From assembly GCA_910585535.1 (NCBI GenBank), contig CAJUFK010000088.1, positions 3,861 to 14,314 on the forward strand: a stretch of DNA of 10,454 bases. Reading direction: 5' to 3'. Position numbers and translations under genes: made by a program. The stretch's first letter is position 1; each line of letters opens with the position of its first letter. Origin of the DNA: an uncultured Angelakisella sp. GTDB taxonomy: Bacteria > Bacillota > Clostridia > Oscillospirales > Ruminococcaceae. Of the stretch, positions 7,081 to 10,454 are shown piece by piece. The notes below the pieces were generated by a model that ran no database searches, had not been told where the DNA came from, and saw only the letters and a program-made list of their open reading frames with translations.

Positions 7081-7372
7081 TCTGATCGCTCTCGATTTCA
7101 TCCAGGTCGGATTCCACCGCTTCAGGCCGGGGGACATTCTCCCCTCGGACAACCCGGCGCTGGTGTCTGCCTGGGTGGAGAGCGGCTCGGCCATATGGCG
7201 TGACGGCGATCCCCCCGCATGGGTACCGGCCAAAAGAGCAGCGGCAGAACCCGGACTTCCCGGCATTGCCGTAGGCGGTGAGCTGACGGGGGATGATCTG
7301 GCCGGTAAAATTCCGATGACAGAGCAAAGGAGGCGGTCGCTTTGGAAACCCCAACCTTCAAAGAACTCCTGA
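7073..7372 (+). CDS. Hypothetical head-neck protein, 99 aa
   Basis: ATG 7073 overlaps the previous stop (ATGGCTGA). There is no good Shine-Dalgarno site, so it probably depends on coupled translation. Residues 1-45 (LIALDFIQVGFHRFRPGDILP then LVSAWVESGSAIWRDGD) form a compact module, with PGDxLPxDNP and a WxExGxAxW stretch. I recognise it only as a common small unknown between capsid and connector genes in Firmicutes phages. The second half (PAWVPAKRAAAEPGLPG onward) is rich in Pro, Ala and Gly, probably disordered, and ends in a basic tail. The last 31 nt overlap the next gene, whose Shine-Dalgarno site lies inside this one. It may be a minor capsid or connector accessory protein; no function is proven. 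Confidence 0.78.
   Translation: MADLIALDFIQVGFHRFRPGDILPSDNPALVSAWVESGSAIWRDGDPPAWVPAKRAAAEPGLPGIAVGGELTGDDLAGKIPMTEQRRRSLWKPQPSKNS
7326..7333 (+). promoter_or_regulatory. Shine-Dalgarno site setting a TTG start
   Basis: AAAGGAGG lies 8 nt before TTG 7342, the start of the stopper-like gene. Spacing and match are near ideal, which makes the rare start codon convincing. The site lies inside the coding region of the 99-aa upstream gene. Confidence 0.75.
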
Positions 7373-7680
7373 AAGCGGATGTCCACAACATCTTCCTCAA
7401 CCCGGCGGAATTCGGGGAGAGGCACCGGGTGAACGGCAAGATCATGGTGATTGTTCTGGATGACATGGAGAACATCGAGCGGGAAAAGAAGATGAAGTCC
7501 AACATGGACGGCATCTACACCCGCCAGCTGCTCTTTTATGTTGCGGCGGATGATTTCGGAGAGCCGCTCCCCGGACAGGATACCTACCTGCAACTGGACG
7601 GCGGCACTTATAAGGTGGTGGATGCCACCGATGAGTGCGGCATTTATGCCATTACACTGGAGGCGAACCGCAGCCGATGA
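7342..7680 (+). CDS. Head-tail joining protein, FII/stopper-like (candidate)
   Basis: A 112-aa protein starting at TTG 7342, fixed by AAAGGAGG at 7326-7333; the next in-frame ATG (7444) would remove the conserved first third. Visible segments: an N-terminal helix TPTFKELLKADVHNIFLNP, EFGERHRVNGKIMVIVLDD, a mid region EREKKMKSNMDGIYTRQLL, and a beta-rich C-terminal part with LPGQDTYLQLDGGTYKVVDA and IYAITLEANRS. The combination (iFlNpdEFGE.h.vnG, then a small beta-barrel) is common in Clostridia phages right after capsid accessory genes, and it resembles the size and order of lambda gpFII-type attachment proteins. By position it should plug or bridge the connector between portal and tail. Family recognition is moderate and the stopper role is inference. 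It overlaps the next start by 4 nt (ATGA). Confidence 0.82.
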   Translation: METPTFKELLKADVHNIFLNPAEFGERHRVNGKIMVIVLDDMENIEREKKMKSNMDGIYTRQLLFYVAADDFGEPLPGQDTYLQLDGGTYKVVDATDECGIYAITLEANRSR

Positions 7681-8249
7681 TTGCCATCACAGCAGACCCC
7701 CAAGACCTGGAACTCGTTCTCTCAAAACTGGAGGGTGCAAAGAAGCAGGCTCCCAAAGCCATACGCACTGCCCTAAACGATACGGCGGTCACAGCCCGGA
7801 AACTGCTGGCCCAGCACGCGCAAAAGAGATATACCGTCAAGGATGCCGGTTTCAATAAGCATACCAGAGTCAGGAAAGCAACCCTTTCCAAACTTGAGGC
7901 GGCAATCAGTGTGCAGGGCGCACCAATGACACAGCCCCGGTATCACACAACTGCTCCCAAGAGCGGCGTGAAAACAGAGGTGCTGAAAGGCTCTGGCCTG
8001 CAGGAATTGGTGAACCAGGCTGGGAACAAAGCATTCCTTCAGACCGGGAACAACGGGAACCGGCTTGTGCTTCAGCGAACCGGGAAAGGAAGAACGCCGC
8101 TTCACTCGGCGCATGGCCCGTCTGTTTCCAAAATGCTGGAAAAGGTCTATCAGGGCGGCAAGATCACCGATGAAGGGCTGAGGGAGGATATCCTCGAAAT
8201 TTACCAGGACAACCTGAGAAAACAAATTGAACGGATGGTGACGGCATGA
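7677..8249 (+). CDS. Minor tail protein Z-like tail completion protein
   Basis: A 190-aa, strongly basic protein. ATG 7677 overlaps the upstream stop as ATGA, and GGAGG (7659-7663) lies 13 nt before it. A longer reading from ATG 7635 exists but would overlap the stopper-like gene more and lacks a better ribosome site. The layout follows lambda gpZ: an N-terminal helix with ALNDTAVTARKLLAQHAQKRYTVKD (similar to the paired Ala-rich and TxVrrklvke region), then THRV-like KHTRVRKATLSKLEAAISV, then a beta segment GNKAFLQTG...LVLQRTGKGRTPL, and a C-terminal helical tail. In lambda, gpZ joins tail to head and affects DNA placement in the tail. Here it would complete the contractile tail top. The HK97 gp10 group is the main alternative and has a similar role. 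Confidence 0.83.
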   Translation: MIAITADPQDLELVLSKLEGAKKQAPKAIRTALNDTAVTARKLLAQHAQKRYTVKDAGFNKHTRVRKATLSKLEAAISVQGAPMTQPRYHTTAPKSGVKTEVLKGSGLQELVNQAGNKAFLQTGNNGNRLVLQRTGKGRTPLHSAHGPSVSKMLEKVYQGGKITDEGLREDILEIYQDNLRKQIERMVTA

Positions 8250-8788
8250 ACGCGAGAGAACTCCAAACCGCTGTCAAGGATGACCTGCAGGCGCTTTTTG
8301 AGGGGCGCACCTACAAAGCGCCGCCCCCTAAAATCCAGGGAACCCCGGAATTCAATCTGGAGGAATACGACCCGGAAAAGCCCCCAGAGGAACCGACATC
8401 CGACCTCATCATGGAAAAGCTGGGTGTTTATGAGCAAGACCTTCCCATCCGGGAAAAGGGGGCGGATGATCCGTTCCCGTACATCATCGTCCGGCTTTCA
8501 AAGGGCGGCATCGCTACCCCGGTAGACCCGCACAAGGTAGACATTTTTCTCCTGATCGGCATCTATGACAACGACAGGCGCAACATCGGCCATAAAACCG
8601 TTCTGGAAATCATCGAGGACATCCAAAAGCACTACGAGAAACACCCCACCCTCTGCGGCGGGGCGTTTCAGTTTACGGACCCGTTCACATGGGTGCTGCA
8701 GGATGAGCCAAGCTACCCGTACTTTTACGGTGGGTGTAACCTTTCCTTTAACCTTGCCGCACCCCGGACAGAAAGCAGGTTCACATGA
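8246..8788 (+). CDS. Tail terminator candidate, 180 aa
   Basis: ATG 8246 overlaps the preceding stop by 4 nt (ATGA) with no clear Shine-Dalgarno site, so coupling is likely. The N-terminal helix (ARELQTAVKDDLQALFEG) is followed by a Pro- and acid-rich insertion (KAPPPKIQGTP to PEEPTSD). Then comes a beta-alpha core with DPFPYIIVRLSKGGI, VDIFLLIGIYDND, a helix HKTVLEIIEDIQKHYE and a final GGAFQFTD...WVLQDEPSYPYFYGGCNL segment. A strand-strand-helix-strand order in a gene between the tail completion protein and the sheath is what a tail terminator (gpU-like) shows. That protein caps the tube at the correct length and joins it to the neck. I do not recognise the family by motif; the role rests on position and predicted fold. 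Confidence 0.72.
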   Translation: MNARELQTAVKDDLQALFEGRTYKAPPPKIQGTPEFNLEEYDPEKPPEEPTSDLIMEKLGVYEQDLPIREKGADDPFPYIIVRLSKGGIATPVDPHKVDIFLLIGIYDNDRRNIGHKTVLEIIEDIQKHYEKHPTLCGGAFQFTDPFTWVLQDEPSYPYFYGGCNLSFNLAAPRTESRFT

Positions 8789-9030
8789 AAACCATGTATG
8801 TCGGCCCCACGATTCCGAGTGTGGCCACCCGCAACACCGTCTACGAGGAAATGCCGGAACCGCTGAAAAAGGCCGCAAAGGCATTCCCGTATTTGGCCGG
8901 CCTGTGCGTCCCCATTTCAGAACTTAGGAAAGCACTGGATGGAATCCGCAAACGGGACGGCCATATTTACCGACTTTATACCAAAGCGCTGGCAGACAGC
9001 GCAGAAATCCAGAAAGGAGCGAATGAGTAA
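8785..9030 (+). CDS. Small protein of unknown function upstream of tail sheath, 81 aa
   Basis: ATG 8785 overlaps the previous stop as ATGA, and the gene's TAA shares one base with the sheath ATG (TAATG), so it sits tightly in the tail operon. Residues 1-22 (YVGPTIPSVATRNTVYEEMP) look like a small beta-hairpin. Residues 23-50 (EPLKKAAKAFPYLAGLCVPISEL) are a helix and a strand. The rest is a charged helix with a basic patch KRDGHIYRLYTKAL. It has no transmembrane segment or signal. In Mu-like phages a small DUF2635 protein lies at the same place before the sheath gene; the sequence here is not clearly that family, but the position is equivalent. It could be a tail assembly helper. Confidence 0.75.
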   Translation: MKTMYVGPTIPSVATRNTVYEEMPEPLKKAAKAFPYLAGLCVPISELRKALDGIRKRDGHIYRLYTKALADSAEIQKGANE

Positions 9031-10454
9031 TGCCTTACCAGCACGGCGTAAGGGTGCTTGAACAGGCCACAAGCATCGTGGCCCCCATCTTGGGGACCGC
9101 AGGGCTTCAGGTAGTTTTCGGCACCGCACCCATCAATCTGGCGGATGATCCCTACAAGGTCACCAACACCCCCCTCATTGCCTACTCGTGGGCAGAGGCG
9201 GTCAAGCAGCTGGGATACTCGGCGGACTACAAAAACTATACGCTTTGCGAGGCCATGTACGCCAGTTTTCAGCTGATCGGCGTGGCCCCTGTTATTTTCA
9301 TCAATGTCCTCGACCCCAAAAAGCACAAGAAGAAAAACGAGGCCGCAACTGTACCGGTAGAGGAAATGGAGGCCGTGGTCCCCATCACCGGCATCCTGAA
9401 GGATACCGTAACCGTCAAGATGAAAGGTGCGGACGAAGAATCCGAGGATACCCCGCTGGGCTTTGAAACCGACTATCTCCTGAGCTTTGACGATGACGGC
9501 AATCTGCTGGTTACCCTGATCGCCGGGGGCGCAGGGGCAGCCGCCAAAGCACTGGTGGTGGAATCCACCTCCATCGACCCGACCGCGGTAAAGCCCAGCG
9601 ACATCATCGGCGCAAGTGCGACCGGTGGCGCAAAGGGCTTTGAGGTTCTCCAGCAGATCTATCCCAAATACGGCATGACCCCCGGCCTTCTGCTGGCCCC
9701 CGGCTGGAGCCATATCCCGGATGTGGGCATCGTCCTCGCTGCGAAATGCGAGGAAATCAACGGCTACTTCACCTGCGAATGCCTCATCGACATTGACAGC
9801 ACCGCCGATGGATGCACCGCATACAGCGACATCAAGGTGGCCAAAGAGGCGGCTGGATGCGTTTCTGCCCACGCCATGGCCCTCTGGCCCTGCATTGCTG
9901 TAGGCTCCCATTGGTTCTGGTACAGCGCCATCATGGGGGCGCTGATCGCAAAGGTCGATGCGGAAAATGATGATGTACCAAACCTTTCCCCCTCCAACAA
10001 GCTCATCGGAGCGACCGGCACCGTGCTGGCCACCGGAGAGGAAGTGCTTCTGGATCAGGTGCAGGGCAATGCCGTGAACAGCTTCGGCGTAACCACTGCC
10101 ATCAATGTCAACGGCTGGCGGACATGGGGCAACAACAGCGCCATCTACCCGGCCAGCACCGACCCCAAGGATCGCTGGTTCTGCTGCCGCCGGTTCTTCA
10201 GCTGGTGGGGGAACAGCTTCATCCTGACCTACTTCCAGAAGGTCGATAACCCGATGAACCCCCGCCTCATCGAAACCATCGTGGATTCCGAGAATATCCG
10301 TGGTGCGTCCTATGTTTCCCAGGGGAAATGCGCCAGAGCGGAAATCGTCTACAACGCAGACGAAAATCCGGTGACGGATCTGCTGAACGGAAAAATCACT
10401 TTCCATCAGTACCTGACCCCCTATCCCCCGGCAGAGGATATCCTGAACATTCTG
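9030..10454 (+). CDS. Contractile tail sheath protein, P2 FI-like (3' partial)
   Basis: The frame is open from ATG 9030 to the last base (475 codons), so only the end is missing. AAAGGAG (9013-9019) lies 10 nt before the ATG. The protein begins YQHGVRVLEQATSIVAPILG, the usual N-terminal strand that links neighbouring sheath subunits, and GLQVVFGTAP (25-34) follows. Residues about 96-195 form a beta-rich insertion with a basic run KKHKKKNE (97-104) and an acidic loop. The core resumes at GFEVLQQIYPKYGMTPGLLLAPGWS (203-227) and continues with NGWRTWGNNSAIYP (361-374), WFCCRRFFSWWGNSF (383-397) and NPRLIETIVDSENIR, the classic C-terminal sheath block. It wraps the tail tube and shortens on infection, which shows the virion is a myovirus. 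Ten Cys are present, an unusual number for this family. Confidence 0.95.
   Translation, partial: MPYQHGVRVLEQATSIVAPILGTAGLQVVFGTAPINLADDPYKVTNTPLIAYSWAEAVKQLGYSADYKNYTLCEAMYASFQLIGVAPVIFINVLDPKKHKKKNEAATVPVEEMEAVVPITGILKDTVTVKMKGADEESEDTPLGFETDYLLSFDDDGNLLVTLIAGGAGAAAKALVVESTSIDPTAVKPSDIIGASATGGAKGFEVLQQIYPKYGMTPGLLLAPGWSHIPDVGIVLAAKCEEINGYFTCECLIDIDSTADGCTAYSDIKVAKEAAGCVSAHAMALWPCIAVGSHWFWYSAIMGALIAKVDAENDDVPNLSPSNKLIGATGTVLATGEEVLLDQVQGNAVNSFGVTTAINVNGWRTWGNNSAIYPASTDPKDRWFCCRRFFSWWGNSFILTYFQKVDNPMNPRLIETIVDSENIRGASYVSQGKCARAEIVYNADENPVTDLLNGKITFHQYLTPYPPAEDILNIL

Noticed and set aside
6679..7593. Minus-strand open frame of 304 codons across several small head genes
   Set aside because: It crosses four + strand genes that have good ribosome sites or coupling, and its product is low complexity with no domain.
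7635..7676. Longer N-terminus for the gpZ-like protein from ATG 7635
   Set aside because: It would extend the overlap with the stopper-like gene, has no good ribosome site, and ATG 7677 shows the ATGA coupling used elsewhere in this operon.
9023..9058. ATG 9023 as an alternative start before the sheath gene
   Set aside because: It is in a different frame, gives only 11 codons, and is too close to the Shine-Dalgarno site.
8976..10406. Open reading frame of 476 codons on the minus strand across the sheath gene
   Set aside because: Same cause; the + strand frame encodes clear sheath motifs and no minus-strand start region or domain is supported.

Overview
This window is the packaging, head and neck block of a tailed phage or prophage, cut at both ends. 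All supported genes are on the + strand and tightly packed. Neighbours overlap by 1 to 17 nt or are 5 to 17 nt apart, apart from two longer overlaps (31 nt, and possibly 158 nt). The only stretch between main genes is about 90 nt, and it is filled by a 31-codon ORF. GC content is moderately high (high fifties percent by eye). Shine-Dalgarno sites are strong (AGGAGG or AAAGGAG), and the protein sequences look like those of gut Clostridia (Oscillospiraceae/Lachnospiraceae-type) phages. That host assignment is inference from style; no host gene is present.

Left part (1-3000): the C-terminal end of a beta-class DNA amino-methyltransferase, a 31-aa candidate ORF, a Nu1-like terminase small subunit, a GpA-type terminase large subunit with ATPase, zinc-binding and nuclease motifs, and a 73-aa gpW/DUF6148-like head-tail joining protein. 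Middle part (2996-7080): a lambda-type portal, an HK97-type prohead protease whose start probably lies inside the portal gene, a 523-aa major capsid protein with a built-in N-terminal coiled-coil scaffold, and a DUF2190-type capsid accessory protein. Right part (7073-10454): a run of small connector genes (a 99-aa protein, an FII-like stopper candidate, a gpZ-like tail completion protein, a tail-terminator candidate, an 81-aa unknown) leading into a contractile tail sheath gene that runs off the window.

Together these genes describe a myovirus-type virion. The terminase cuts and pumps DNA through the portal into a capsid matured by the protease. The connector proteins close the neck and terminate the tail, and the sheath shows that the tail contracts. 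The combination is mosaic: lambda-like packaging and portal, HK97/Mu-like capsid maturation, P2-like sheath.

I found no tRNA, CRISPR array, insertion sequence, attachment site, promoter or terminator that I can support. I also found no clearly undescribed system. The most interesting local features are the apparent dual coding at the portal/protease junction, repeated use of TTG starts behind near-perfect Shine-Dalgarno sites, and the tiny ORF upstream of the terminase genes.
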